Below, one piece after another: positions 25,069 to 37,648 of a DNA stretch of 64,000 nucleotides; positions within the stretch are counted from its first letter, which is position 1, and each line of letters starts with the position of its first letter. The position numbers were made by a program, and so were the translations under genes. The notes under the pieces are model-generated. The model did not search any database, was not told where the DNA came from, and worked only from the letters and a program-made list of their open reading frames with translations. This DNA comes from Linanthus parryae. Lineage: Eukaryota > Streptophyta > Magnoliopsida > Ericales > Polemoniaceae. The stretch is from contig JALGPY010000008.1 in the NCBI GenBank assembly GCA_023055425.1, forward strand, positions 18,635,359 to 18,699,358, given 5' to 3'.

Positions 25069-28000
25069 ATGTCGGATGAAGCTGAATTCCGCTGTTTCAT
25101 TGGAGGTCTCGCATGGGCAACCGATGATAGAGATCTGAAGGATGCATTTAAAAAGTTCGGTCATGTTATTGAGGCCAAGGTGATACTAATTTAAGCTGAT
25201 TTTCAATTTTGGATAATTTGGAAAGCATTCCCCCGTAGATGCTAGTTCATGACTTAACTCTTCAACCTTTTTTCCTGTTATCTCATTGCACATTCTCATC
25301 GTAATATTAATTATTACCTATAACCCATTGCTTCATACCTGCATGCCTAACATTACTCGTCTTCATACGAATTTGAAAATTACATCATTGACTGGTAACC
25401 TCAAAAATTATCTTGTTTCATATACTTATTGCTATCTTTATCTGTAATTGCATTCAAAATTCTGGATTGTGGATAGTTGATTAGGTTCAATGATGAGAGT
25501 TTCTGTAAAGTGGATTTTTTTGATAGGTAATGAATTTTTTTTTTGTTGAAAAAAAATAGTGGCTACAAAGGAACTGGTAGTATACCAACATAACCTACAC
25601 AACAAGAGAAAAACCTAACTACAAAACCAAACTAAGCCTGCGAGTCAAGAAATTCAACAACTGATCTATAGACCCAAGCGGCACACAAGTCCTCCACTAC
25701 AGCAGCAGGAGCCTCTGGTCAATGAGACCTCTGACACAACACATCGGGCATACGAATCCCATAAAAAGTCCAAAATAATCCACATGACTACCAAAGGAGC
25801 TTAAAGCCACGCTCTCCGCCTTTCCCTAGCCAGCCTAACTCCATTCCACGCAAGGGGCAGCCCAACAGATGCCAAGATTTGCCAGTACCCAGAAAGACTG
25901 TGCAACAGGGAAATGAAGAAGAAGATGGTCAACCGGTTATGCACTCGACCTCCACAAAAAACACCAATTGACTACCACGTGACATCGTCGAACCAAGTTG
26001 TCAAAAGTCAAGATGCTATCATGAGCTGCACACCAGAGGATTTGTATCATGACCTCCACAAAAAACACCACTTGACTACCACCGTACCACATGACATTTG
26101 TATTGCAGGTTGGATATCTTTGTGAACCTGTTGGGCAGAGGATTATATTTTTATTCTGGCTGTTGAAGCAAAATGATAATGATGAAGCATAGTTGAAGAG
26201 TTAACGGTTTTGATTACTGATAGCAAGTTACTGGTGCGGAGTAAATTTGTCCTACTACCTATCTTAGGTTCCCTTTCAGTTTCTTTTCAGAAAATTAATT
26301 TAATATGACACGGTACTTTCTGTATATGTTAACTTATGCTCCTCGTGTGCCTGTGTGGCTGTGGCTTTGCATTTTAGCAAGTCCCAAAATGTATACCCTA
26401 CGTTGTGAAGTACCCCACTTTTTCCCATGACTTTGTTACCTTCTTTAGAGTTTAAACTTTGATGAAAGTACTTGAACCTCCATATAGTAATCAATTCCTT
26501 GGTTGAACATGAGCAAAACAATTTCCACCTACCCCTGCACATTAATCCCAATTTGGGATATATCTGGCAGACCTTATAGAGCAATGAGCCCAATTTTAAC
26601 TGTTATTGAAGTACCAAAAATGGCAAGGAAACTGCTAGAAGACTGGCACCTCTTTGACCAAGGGTTACAGTAGTTGAGAAGTACCAAAATTATGGCGCGG
26701 CTGTGAGTTCAATGACCTCAGTGTGGCTGCGAACAGAATATCACTCTGAATTCTGAATTATGTAATGGATTCATGTTCACTATGCGATGGCTTCCAGACT
26801 TCTTTTTTTGGACTAAAGTCATAATTTTCAATTATTCCTCACTTTTTCTCGTCCCAGAAATTCCGGACATAAGTTGACCTTTTAATTCCTAAGTAAAGAG
26901 GGATCACTTTCTAAATGGTGATATCATTGTTTCAGACTTCCTCGCGTGTAAAATAAATCAAGTACTTGAGGATCTTGTACTTTGAACTATGTAAGAGAAG
27001 TTTGGTGTGGATTTTCGACACACGTGAGTTAAAGGCAAACAGTTGGATGGAGGTGGGACAGCTGGAGAAGTTGGGAGTTTACTAGAATGGTACACAGTTT
27101 TTAAGTGATATGCTCATCCATTTCTGAGTTCAAATGAATATCATACCCTTAAATGTGCGATTGTTTATTCTTGTAAGACCATCGTTGAGGTTTTGTTACA
27201 TTAATCAAAACTAAAGAACAGAGCCATCAATTGGCAACTTCTTTGGGGACCTTAGTTGTAACTAAGACTTCTAAATAATGAGCAGAGTAATACAACACTG
27301 AATTTGAACGTGCAAGAGCACATTCAAGTATAAACAAATCGTTTTTTTAATAGTTCATGACAGTGATGTGACAATTAGTCAAATACGTTAATGTTTATCA
27401 CTGGTGTTCATTTATGTCCCACTGCACTTCTTAGAGGTGTCAAAGCCTATAATGCCTCTTCGTGGACTATCATCTTTGCAAATTTATGCTTTTCATTTGA
27501 AGGACACCCCAATGATTCTAAACATGTAATTTTGTTGTTGACCGTAAGATATAGGAATATGTATAAAGTGAATGACATGGTTGATGTTGTGAGTCCTATC
27601 GTGCGATTTATCAGTATCTCTAAATCAGTTCTCTGTCACAACTTTTCTGATGAAATATTTGTTAGCTGTATTTGTTCACATGGGATATAATATGTAGACA
27701 ACACGGATACACACAAATGTGTCATAATTCTATGTCAGTCCTGTGTTGCATCCATAGATATGCGTAATACTAGCATGCGTATGCATCTTATAGTATTTTA
27801 TGAACCGTCTTTATACTCTGATGTTAGCAAGATCTCGTGTCGAGCTGAGCTGATGTTCTCTTCTGTATAGGTTGCTGTCAACACGTATATATTTATAAAC
27901 TACCGATTGTTGATCTGTTTTGTAGGTTGCTCTGGACAAGTTTTCTGGACGCTCTCGTGGTTTTGGATTTGTAACCTTTGAGGACAAGGATGCAATGGAA

Positions 28001-28447
28001 GATGCTATAGCAAAGATGCATGGGATGGATCTAGATGGTCGATCAATTACAGTGGAGAAAGCTCAGCCTTCTGGGAGAGATCGTGATGGTGACCGCCCAC
28101 CACGAGACCGTGATAGTGGCCGTGATCGCGGCGGCCGTGACTTTGGAGGCGGTCGTGGATCTGGTGGTGGAGACTGCTTCAAGTGTGGGAAGCCAGGTCA
28201 CTTTGCTAGGGAATGTCCGAGCGACGGTGGTAGAGGGGACAGATACGGTGGTAGGGAGGATAGGTACGGTGGCGGCGGCGGCGGCGGCGGATCACGGTAT
28301 GGTTCTGATAGGAATGGGGATCGATCTGGTGGACGGAGCAGGGACTCTGGCGGACATGGAGGAAGTGACCGATACAGTCGGGACCGTTCTGGCCCGTATG
28401 AGCGGTCTGGCCGCAGTTCAGGAAGTCACCGAGACAGAGACGACTAG
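25069..28447 (+). CDS. RZ1A: Glycine-rich RNA-binding protein with RRM and zinc knuckle (RZ-1A-like), 210 aa
   Basis: Two coding exons, 25069-25179 and 27926-28447, join in frame (…GHVIEAK then [10 protein letters not shown]…) and end at TAG 28445-28447. Residues 7-80 form an RRM with RNP2 CFIGGL and RNP1 RGFGFVTF (48-55). A CCHC knuckle follows at 121-134 ([14 protein letters not shown]). The tail is rich in Gly, Arg, Asp and Ser (repeated RYGG, DRSG, RDRD). This order matches plant RZ-1A, a nuclear zinc-finger glycine-rich RNA-binding protein; Arabidopsis RZ-1a is linked to cold and stress responses and RNA chaperone activity. RZ-1B/C start differently (IFVGGLSW), so 1A is preferred. The 2.75-kb intron contains a LINE fragment. 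The TAG stop directly abuts a donor-like GTGAG. Expression control is not visible beyond the proposed 5' UTR intron. Confidence 0.93.
25515..26125 (-). pseudogene. 3' fragment of a LINE inside the RZ-1A intron (antisense)
   Basis: In minus orientation the segment ends with TTCATTACCTATCAAAAAAA, a common 3' end of plant LINEs. Upstream it encodes pieces of the RT zinc-binding region ([20 protein letters not shown] and MWII) broken by stops. The 5' part is missing. Confidence 0.65.
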
Positions 28448-28595
28448 GTGAGAATCTGATATTCAGCAATGGTTTTGCTCTCTCTCTCTCTCTCTTGCTT
28501 GCTTGTTTTGTTTTTGTATTCTGCCTTCTTTGGTATTACCCTGATATGGATATTGGTATGGTTGAGAGGAATCATTGATCTTGTCTGTATTCCAG
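28448..28595 (+). other. Probable 3' UTR intron of RZ-1A
   Basis: A donor GTGAGAATC begins at the base after the stop codon, and an acceptor (TGTATTCCAG) ends at 28595. A CT microsatellite lies at about 28475-28497. Sequence beyond 28595 to about 28990 is the likely remaining 3' UTR. Confidence 0.5.
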
Positions 28596-28995
28596 CTGTA
28601 GGACCGTAGAAATGCGAGCACTACTGGATCAGGAATGTTTGGAGTTACTTTTCAAAGGATGTTTGAGCTAGCAGAACAATGTAGTTGACTGGATCTTTCA
28701 AATTGGATGTTGGCACCAATAACGCCCTGTTCTATGTCCTTAAAAATGTTGAGAACCTTGGGGTGTGGTGCGGATCTTTATGTGCTTGAACTTGTTCAAT
28801 ATGGTTTTACGCTTTTGAATACCGTAATTGCTGCTGGCTCTCTACTTTGATGATTGGGCATTTTGGGCTTACTTTGTTGCTGCTGGTGGGTAATGACATT
28901 TACTTTACCAAGATATTCCTGTTGTTCCCTTGTTCTTCTAAAGAGCAGTTCTAAATGGCAGGTCACCGGGTAAATATACTCCATGCCAAAGTTGC

Positions 28996-30900
28996 GCTTT
29001 TATTCTCACATTGTTTTGAAATGTTCACCATTCAGATGTTGATATTTGCGGTTCTTTTGACAGGGTGAGAGTTCGTCCTTTGTTACTTACCCAATGTGTG
29101 TTCCTTAGTGCAAGTAGTCTGTGTTCCTTGAGACCTAGTTTCTGCTGCTGATGGATAGATTGGGTTCCATAGCAATGGCAGTTTGTCTGGAATCTCCCGC
29201 GGAGGAGAAACTGCCCTGAATTGTCTTGTTATGGTTGTGTTGCTCGTTCTTGTGCAGTCGGGATGGTTTTCGCTATTTATCTCAACCCAGAGAACTTTCT
29301 TGCGCGCGTCTCTCCCCACTTGCCCTTTGACTCTATTCTCATTGGAACTTTGGGAGGATGGTGTCTCTTTTGGGTCTCGCCGAACAACTGTCTTTTGCGA
29401 ACATAGTTAAACTAAGCGAAACCATCTCTATTGCACACTATCTACCATTTCTCCCCTTGAAATGGTGTCTACTGTCTAGAAGGAAGTATTTTGCTACAAT
29501 TTGTAGGATTCTTTTGTTCTCTCTCAATAAATCTAAAACTCTAATGCAGTTGCACGTGTGGTTTAAGGTTGTCTTATGGTATCTGTTTTGCCTCGTCCAT
29601 GTTTTAAGTAATCGTAGATTATTGCTAGGGTTTGAGCTGTTTCCGTTCCACCGTGAGTCCCAGGTGCCACACCTGAATAGCTTCATCTCTCGAAAGGAGT
29701 CGACGTATGAAGTACCACGTACGCAAAATCGAATCTTGGGACTGTGGCTGTTGGTTGGGTCACCACCCAGTGCAAACCAAATGTCAGGCTATATACATTA
29801 CTTGAGCAGAGGGAATCTGAGAAACTAGAGAATTCAAGTAGGCACGCCTTTACCTCCAAGCCCTCCATAGCAAAGCCAACATGGTGGTGAACGCCACTAC
29901 CTACCCACCATGACTGCTGCCGCCAGTTAGTGGCAGAACTGGGAAATCAAATCAGTCGGGGCAAGACATAAATCAAAAGGGTATAATTGATACAATTTGA
30001 TTTCAGCTGGGGCAATAATGTATTTTCATAAGGGTGTTTTTATTAAAAAGCTACAAAATAGGGGGACTAGTGAAATTTCAAAAGTTCGGGGCAGTTGCCC
30101 ACCCTTACCGGTTAGTGCATCCGCCCCTGCCGCCAGCCTAAAGGGGCATATGAGGATGACACGTTTTAGGGCATATGAGGATGACACATTTTACTCGGGC
30201 GCAATTTGGACGTTATGAAAGCTATTGTTGTTTGTTTGCCGGATGAGATGGGACAAGTCGTCATCGTTGAATTATTAACTTGAGGGAGTGATTGGAGGAA
30301 TTTTTCACCGGAGTCTGCCTGTTTTTGGCTGAGAAACACCAAAATAATTTCCATCAGGGAATAACACAAGTACGTTTCTCTTTGTGCGCCTCTCTCTGTA
30401 CGCATATGGATTGTAGTAGAACGAGATGGGTTCATATCGTGGGTTAGTAAACAATCGACCCACGAAAAGTATTGGTGGGTTTTAAGAAGGGAACCACATG
30501 TTTCACCATCTCCTTATCCTTCTCTACACTAAAGAAAATTCAGATCTCAAAATTCATAGTGGCGGGGAATCTACAAAATTCAGTGAAGTCCGGCCCATGT
30601 TATCTGGCGTACCAACTCGCTGATCTCTTTGCCCAGTTGGTCATAGACCAACTATCAACGTTCAAGTGGACGCATCGTGAAAGCAGAAGCCCAATTTGAG
30701 CAGAAACCAAAGGTTAATTACATTGGCAAAATATGAGTTGAAACTCCATCCGTGCCCGGCCGAAAGGTATTCATGAAATCTTGGGGAAAGAAGATGCTCG
30801 GCTTGAGCCCAAATGATACACTAACCAAACGGAATAATATGAACTATAAAGGTTGCTAGAGGGATGCTATATAGTAGTATTATTCAAGCCATACTATATT
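28996..30900. other. Intergenic, including a hAT-like MITE fragment
   Basis: No convincing gene; a 156-codon open frame at 29358-29828 has no recognisable domain. About 29945-30130 (GGGGCAAGACATAAA to CGGGGCAGTTGCCC and CATCCGCCCCTGCCG) is a decayed relative of the element at 37730-37934. Confidence 0.4.
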
Positions 30901-30901
30901 T

Positions 30902-31245
30902 TTCTGAAGTTTGGGTTTGTTAAAAAAGTTGGGAAAAACCCCAACCTAACTTATATGGAGATAGTTCACAAACCCAGTTCTTCATGGTCATTTCTCGACA
31001 CTCATATAAGTTAGGTTGGGGTTTTTCCCAACTGGTAGGGGGAGGCCAGAGGAAAATGTGTGAACCCAATTTTCTGAAGTTTGGGTTTGTCCAAAATAGT
31101 TGGGAAAAACCTCAATTGAGTTTCAAACACTATTGACATCGCCTTCAATGTCATGATGAATAGGGAGAGGTATGGAGCCAGCCAGCGGACAAGTTGTGGA
31201 TGCACTTTCGTTTTCCTCCTACACATTTTCCTCTGGCCTCCCTAC
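30902..31245. repeat. Nested inverted repeats forming a large foldback
   Basis: A perfect 31-bp inverted repeat (30927-30957 and 31003-31033, loop 45 nt) begins AGTTGGGAAAAACCCCAACC. Outside its right arm a second inverted pair, 31035-31061 with 31221-31245 (core GGCCAGAGGAAAATGTGT), matches except for two extra G. A direct repeat (TTCTGAAGTTTGGGTTTGT) occurs at 30903 and 31072. No transposon ends or coding sequence were identified. Confidence 0.85.
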
Positions 31246-31418
31246 ATCCATTGAGCGATAAACAGAGCAGTAAGCTCGAGTTGTTTAAGCCCCAAATAAA
31301 TGTCCTGAATGTGATTCTTTTCACCTTGTCATTTTACAACGTTTCGAAACTTCTTGAAGTGATAGTTTCTTTACAACTTAAGTATGAATAACTGGAGTTT
31401 GGAAAGTGTTGCAACCAA

Positions 31419-31490
31419 GTCGTTGTAGTATAGTGGTAAGTATTCCCGCCTGTCACGCGGGTGACCCGGGTTCGATCCCCGGCAGCGGCG
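31419..31490 (+). tRNA. tRNA-Asp (anticodon GTC)
   Basis: 72 bp from GTCGTTGTAGTATAGTGG to CCCCGGCAGCGGCG. The A box (TAGTATAGTGG), anticodon stem-loop CCGCCTGTCACGCGG with GTC, T-loop GGTTCGATCCC and a 7-bp acceptor stem are all present. Position 68 is G where the common plant gene has A, giving a U5-G68 wobble that should be tolerated. A T-rich pol III terminator (TTATTTTTT) follows at once. No intron. Confidence 0.96.
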
Positions 31491-32992
31491 TTATTTTTTG
31501 TTATATTTTCTACTTTTTTAAAAGATAGCCAGGACTCTATATATACTTGTAAAATTATGTGCATGATGAGGAACAAACCACCCCTGACGTATGACACAGT
31601 ATGAGCTTGATACGTTGTGGTTTGGAGTTTGGACAATGCCCAAAACCACTCTTGTGACTGATTGAGATTTTACGGAAAAAAATTAAGACATTTTGTCTGC
31701 ATTTTTATCCTAGGAAATTGCTAATAATAGTTTCTGCATGAGACTGAACCAACAACACTATCAATGATGAGTTTGGTCGTGGGGAATTCTGGGTGGGTAA
31801 ACTCATAAAATGAAGCAACTAGCTAGTTTAACCAGTTGGCGTGTTCTTAGGTTATTACAACGCAACCTTGACGATTTATGATATTTTAATGTTTATTATC
31901 ACTTCATCTCATCCTTATCTCAACTGTTACAATGTTTTCTTAGAGGTGGAAGGGAAATATCACCTGTAATTTCATTTTCCTGGTGTTTCCTCTCAAGGTC
32001 CCTCAATGTGATGTGGCACAAGAAAAGTTTCCTGTTATTACGAAATGGATTGGGAAGAAAGCTATATGACTGGTCTGATTCCTCAACCTCTCAGCTTTCG
32101 TAATAACAGGAAAGTAAAACTTCACTATTTTTTGTGTGGCGTAAAGTAAAGATTTTCAGATAATGTCGGCAAAGAACATAAAACTTGCTGTTCCCACTTT
32201 AGATTGTAAGAGGGGAAAAAATCAAGCCAACTCTGTAGAGTCTCACATGTTGAAACTACATAAAAATAATGGTTTGAATTTTGTCGCCCACACTTGTTCC
32301 GTACAACCATTTATGGTTCCTTATATTTAGGAGTGTTGTCAAACTTTTGTGGGAACATGCTGAATTCAAAAACTTGAGAACTTGAGAATGAGTTGGTTTT
32401 TAAGAGACTGCACGGTCATTTCGAACGGATCACAAATCCTACTGACTAGGCGGATAGGATTGGACTGTATTAGTTTATGTACCATTATTTCTATATTACT
32501 CAATGCACAAATAGTACAATCTTGTTAATCCCGCACAAATAGTACAATCTTGTTAATCCCTTCATGCAAAAACCGACACACCATCTTCTCACTACTTAGT
32601 ACCGGTATTACAATTAGTCTAGAATAATCAGACACTGTATAAATTCATATCGATCTGGACTATATTTAGTCCAATAACAGCTAATATTTCTAATCCCGAA
32701 AAACCAAACCAAACGTACCATATGAGGTTTGTTTCAGGACTTAAGCGTGTGGGGAAAGACGGTCTGGTGAGAGGGTTTCTCAGGTGAGCTCCGATGTGGG
32801 ACGGTGCTGATAAGTTGAAATCAAGTCAATACAACAACATCCACCCCCAATGCCTACTACACTGAACGAATGCTCTTTACAGTATCGCTGTCTGAAATAC
32901 TACCAATTACTCTCTGTTCACTTTTCTCGCCTTTTAGCCAAAGACCCAAGTCCTGATTAATGTGCTACTTCTTTCACACATTTTCCTCCGGC
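31491..32992. other. Intergenic
   Basis: No gene found. It holds a 30-bp direct duplication (GCACAAATAGTACAATCTTG at about 32506 and 32536). From 32795 onward it is one copy of the dispersed segment also found at 36785, 48525 and 58395. Its last bases, CACATTTTCCTCCGGCCTCC, match 31222-31241 and form the target of the hAT at 33001. Confidence 0.5.
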
Positions 32993-33100
32993 CTCCCCCT
33001 CATAGTTCAGGATACCGTTCCGGTCCCCGTTCCGTTTTGCTCTTGGGAACGGAACGGTCCCGGATCCGGACGGAACGGCGATCCGTTCCGGATTTACCGC

Positions 33101-33160
<60 letters not shown>

Positions 33161-33420
33161 TACACACGACATTTATTTAAAAAAAACATACGCAATATTT
33201 GTGATACCCATAACATCACAATACAAATTGCTACAAAATAAACGCAAGTCCAACAAAAGTACACAAATAAACACAAATCCTAGAACATTACACATAAACA
33301 CAAGTCCAAGAAAATAAATAAAGTCAAGTACAAGCTTAACGACAAGTCTTTGACGTTCACCAAACAAACTAACCAAAGTCTCAATGACAACATAATAAAT
33401 TCAAGATTACATCAATCATG

Positions 33421-34850
33421 TCAATCTTCAACATACTCATAAGGATCTTGTGTGCCACCAAACACGTTTGTAGTGTCCACAAATGGAGGGAGCTCAACAT
33501 TTTCAGCAACTTCATCAACGTTCAACTCATCATCATCCAATCTCAAGGCTTCAAAGGGCTCATCAATAGTCTCCCATCCTAGATCATCTTCAAGCGTTTC
33601 TCCATCAAGAAGTGGAGGTTCTTCCCACACCCATTCTCCCATAACATCAATTGCGTCAATACTAATAGGGTCAAGGGTTGCTTTAGTTCGACGAATATTC
33701 CATTAGTGAAGTCTTTTCTCATCAGATTCAACACCCAAGGATGATTATAAATGTATCGACAAATAGACTTGGCAGTTTCAATGGTTTTCTCAATGTGAGG
33801 GAAGTACTCTTTCTTTCCTAAGTTTTCCAACATCAAGTCAAGACAATGAGCTGCACATGGTGTCCAATAAAAGGTTCCATAATGACTCGCCAAACGCTTT
33901 CCAGCAGCTTTATATGCAGCTTCATTGTCAGTTGTAAACTGAACAATGTTACTAGGACCAACTAGTTTGACAACATCATAAAATAACTTGAATAAAGTGT
34001 CAGCATCTTTAACAAGTCCCATGGTATCAACAGATTTAATAAACACGGTTCCTTTAGAACAATATGCCAAGAAGTTAATGAAAGGAACTTGACAGCGATC
34101 AGTCCATCCATCAGCCATAATAGTGCATCCCTCTTCAGCCCATAATCTTTTAATCCCAACAAGATACTCTCTAACCTCATTGCAATGATTACTCAATAAA
34201 GGACCCCTCAACTCATGATAAGAAGGCCCTTTAAAACCAGGACCAACCGCTAACATAGCATCTATTGCAGGTTGATAATAAGGAGAATTAGCTGCATTAA
34301 ATGCTAAGTTAACATCATACCACCATCGCGAAAAAGCCATCTTTGCATTATCAACTATTTGCTTAGAGGCCAATGCGCTTCTTATAGAAGGTTGGGATCC
34401 AGGAGTAGTCCTAGGAGCAATCATGTTAGGGTTTGTTTTTCTTTTCTTTTGAATATCATCTGAAGCTGAAACAAATGAAGGGGGAGTGAAAGTAGCACGA
34501 GTATCATCAGATTCAACACCATCTGCACCAGGCTCCTGTCCTACATCTTCATTGATCATTTGTTTTCTCTGCTTAGAACTCTTATAATCTTCAATTAGCA
34601 TTTTCATTTCATGTCTTACATCAAAAGGTGCACTCTTGCAAGCCCCTACCTCACCAACTAACCCAGCCAAGTGATATTTCAACCTTGTAATTCCACCCCC
34701 TTGAAGATGCCTATCACAGTATATGCAAATGGTGTGATTTTTCTTACCGGGAACAACTCTGCCATGATTCCAAGCTGGATCATCTGATCTGGCAGGAGCA
34801 GGAGTAGAATTGACGGAAGCTCCACCACTTGTCCCATCTACCGCAGACAT
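33421..34850 (-). pseudogene. hAT transposase with BED finger and DUF659-like core, dimerization region deleted
   Basis: The best start is the ATG at 34850 (MSAVDGTSGG), directly after a splice-acceptor-like CTGATTCAG. A BED-type zinc finger follows (CIYCDRH … RLKYHLAG … GAC), then a DUF659/hAT core with SPYYQPAIDAM, IMADGWTDR and TTDNEAAYKAAG holding the first two catalytic Asp, and CAAHCLDLMLENLGK. Near 33690-33705 the frame is disturbed, and a neighbouring frame resumes with the family's acidic C-terminal tail (MGEWVWEEPPLLDGETLEDD) at 33642-33421. The stretch expected to hold the final catalytic Glu and the hAT dimerization motif is missing, so the element cannot move itself. Confidence 0.88.
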
Positions 34851-35059
34851 GACCTGAATCAGAAACAAAATCATATCACAATCTGGTGTATTCAAACACA
34901 AACAGCAGATATGCATCATAAAAATCTAATTTTTGAAATACAATATGGTGTATTCTCACATAATCATATCATCATCAAACACCAACCCGCAGAGAAGAAG
35001 AACCAGAGAATCACAGAACAAGAGAAGAAGAAGAACAAGAACAGAGAACTTACCGAAGC

Positions 35060-35280
35060 AGAACCTCCGACGACGCAGAACCTCCGACGACCACCAACCC
35101 GCGACCAGAGAACCAATCGGCGACCACCAACCAACCCGCGACCAGAGAATCGCGACCAGAGAACCACCGACGACGAACACCAACCCGCGACCAGAGAATC
35201 ACAACCAGAGAACCAGAGAACCACCCATCCGCGACCACCAATCGGCGACCACCAACCCGCGACCACCAATCGGTCGAGTT
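35060..35280. repeat. Minisatellite in the hAT 5' region
   Basis: Tandem variants of CAACCCGCGACCAGAGAA and GCGACCACCAATCGG occur about a dozen times just upstream (minus-strand sense) of the transposase. Frames across it in all directions are repeat artefacts. Confidence 0.85.
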
Positions 35281-37560
35281 GCTGTGTGGGTCGCTGCTCT
35301 TGCCGATCGAGTAAGCTGTGTGTGTGCGGCGGAAGTTTTGTGAGGGACTTAGGGTTCGCAACAGAGTTAGAAAAGAGGGGGTCAATTTTTTAAAAATTAC
35401 AAAATCACCCCCCCGAGACTTGCAAGCGAAATATTCCGGATTTGGCCCGTTTCGGCCGAAATTGACCGGATCGGGCCGGATCGGCCCGGATCGGACCGGA
35501 ATTCGACTTGGTACGGATCGTAAAGGTTACCGTACCGGTTTTGTTCAAATCCGGATCGTTCCGGCCGTTCCGGCCCGGAACGGAACGGAATCCTAAACTA
35601 TGCTCCCCCTACCAGTTTCCACCGGTCCCCAACAACAACCATCCATTGAGCGATAAACAGAATGGTAAGAAGATCGATTTTTTTAACCCCAAATAAATAA
35701 ATCACAAGAATGTGATCCTTTTCCACTTTATTAGAAATAGTAATATTTTTCGAAGGGTGGTTTGTTTCCAAACTCCTATTAATATTATCAACGGACGGAT
35801 ACAAATAATGGCCGAGAGGGTTCTCAGGTCAGATTCCTCCATCTATCAGCTTTGGAACCTCACCGTTTTTCTCTCATCTGTGGTTTATGGTTGCATGTTT
35901 CGGTATCACCTTTCACATTAATTCTTTGTTCATTCAGGTCATGCTAAACTGAGTCCACAATTTAAGATCCCAATGATTGCACACTTTGAGAAATCTCGAC
36001 GTATTCTGCTTTCAACGCTTGTAATTTACTTGTGCTCTAGTTCAAAAATTATATTTGATATGTCGCCTCACAACCATTGAAACAACATCACTTCCGTAAC
36101 CGTAACGTGGATTGAGTTTTACCGTTTTTCTTCTCAAACAATCAAAAGAATGGGAAGAATCAAGAAAAATAAAAGCAGAGAAACTAGCTATTACCCTCGA
36201 TACCATCAGGGCTTTGGCTCCACAAACTTTTAGCCAAATGTTAACTTGGCGCTCAGTTTTCCTCTTCCCACCATGATACTAGCTATGATTATAATTACTG
36301 CAAGTGAAACAAAGACAGAAGTGGCAAGGGTAAGAAAGCGCAGAAGGGAGATGTGGACAATAAGCATCTCTGAAGAAACCAGAGGTCCCAGCATCATTGC
36401 CCCTTTCACAAAACACTGTAAGAAATCAACTTTCTGTGCTGAATGGTTAAAGCAAAGACGCAAACTTTCTGTGCTGAAAATGGTTAAAGCAAAGACGCGT
36501 CATTTGCTCTAAGCGCAAACAGAATAATTTCCCTTTCACATAAGCAAGAACATTATACACTTAATTTTTGGTGGTGCGCACATCCTCAGGCACTCCCCTC
36601 GGGCCAGTCTCCGAATCCAATTAACCGGAGCAGAGCCCACGAGGTGAACCAGAGGATGAATGCACTACACCCTATGCCTATTACTGTTCTCAACCAAAAT
36701 GCCAGGAAATGTATGAAATCCATGAAGTCCTTCTACTTGGGCCACTTAATTTATTCTCCGTCATTTTTGTTGTTCTTTTCAAAACTGCAATGTGGGACGA
36801 TGCTCAACACCCAATGCCTACTACTGTTGCTACTATTTAGCCTTGAATGAATATAATACCAATTTCGCTGATAAGTTCACTTGTGCCTTCTCTTCTAACG
36901 ATCTCTATCTCTAGTGTACTTCACCAGAAACCAAGCGCACTCGAAATTGAGAGGACATGTTTGGTTGAGAGGGTGGGCTTGATAAAACATTCAGCTGCTC
37001 ATGACATTGAGGTCAAGGTTTTTATAGAAGATCCATGGTCGATAGTTGGTATACTTCTGGAACAATTATGTCCTCCCAGACAAGGGGAATGAGAAATTTG
37101 TAATTGATCAACTGCAGTACCTACACCACCCTCACATAGTCGATTGTTGGAAAGATCATAGTGACTGCTAGGTATGAGTGAGCGGATCTATGTAGTGAAT
37201 GAGAGCAGATAAACAAGCAATTACCCGCTTGATACCATCTGGGCTTTGGTTCCACAATTTTTCAGCCAAATGTTACCGTGGAACTCAGCATCCTTTTTCT
37301 ACCTTGATAGTGTACTTGCATGATTCTAACTACTGCAAGTGAAACAAAGAAAAAAGTAAGTTAAGTGAAGCCAATAAGCATTCTTTGAAGCAACTAAGGT
37401 CCCAACAGCCAAGTTCTCTTTTGCCTTGACCATTTAGCAAGAAACAACATCACCAACAAGAAAGTAGAAGCTCTGCAGACAAAAGATGTAACGATGGCAA
37501 CAACAAAGTGAAGCTCAGAATATAAAACAATTAGTAATTTCACTAAATATTCACAGGGGC

Positions 37561-37648
37561 CGCGTGAACGCAGCCCCTCTCTGCCACAATGCGGCCCCTC
37601 TCTGCCACAAATTCTGCCACAACGCGGCCCCTCTCTGCCACAAATTAT
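37561..37648. repeat. Short GC-rich minisatellite
   Basis: Three near-identical units contain GCGGCCCCTCTCTGCCACAA, two of them followed by ATT(C/A)TG-type spacers. Non-coding. Confidence 0.8.

Larger units (their letters stand above)
33001..35602 (-). mobile_element. hAT transposon, internally deleted (2602 bp)
   Basis: Termini CATAGTTCAGGATACCGTTC and inverted CATAGTTTAGGATTCCGTTC are flanked by perfect 8-bp duplications CTCCCCCT (32993-33000 and 35603-35610). Subterminal regions are packed with TTCCG/CGGAA motifs. Left of the transposase lie a (TA)n(CA)n microsatellite (about 33107-33160) and AT-rich DNA; right of it a minisatellite. A second copy of the family begins at 63517. Confidence 0.92.

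Noticed and set aside
28035..28451. 138-codon frame overlapping the RZ-1A second exon
   Set aside because: It is an out-of-frame reading of the Gly/Arg-rich repeat region; the RRM and zinc-knuckle frame is the real one.
29358..29828. 156-codon open frame
   Set aside because: No recognisable domain, unusual composition, no splice context, and partly overlapping frames on the other strand; likely chance.
33101..33170. TA/CA tract as a possible origin or regulatory site
   Set aside because: Simple dinucleotide microsatellite in the hAT end; the second family copy shows a comparable tract, so it is an element feature.
34911..35393. Long Arg/Pro/Thr-rich frames on both strands
   Set aside because: They are produced by the minisatellite at 35060-35280.
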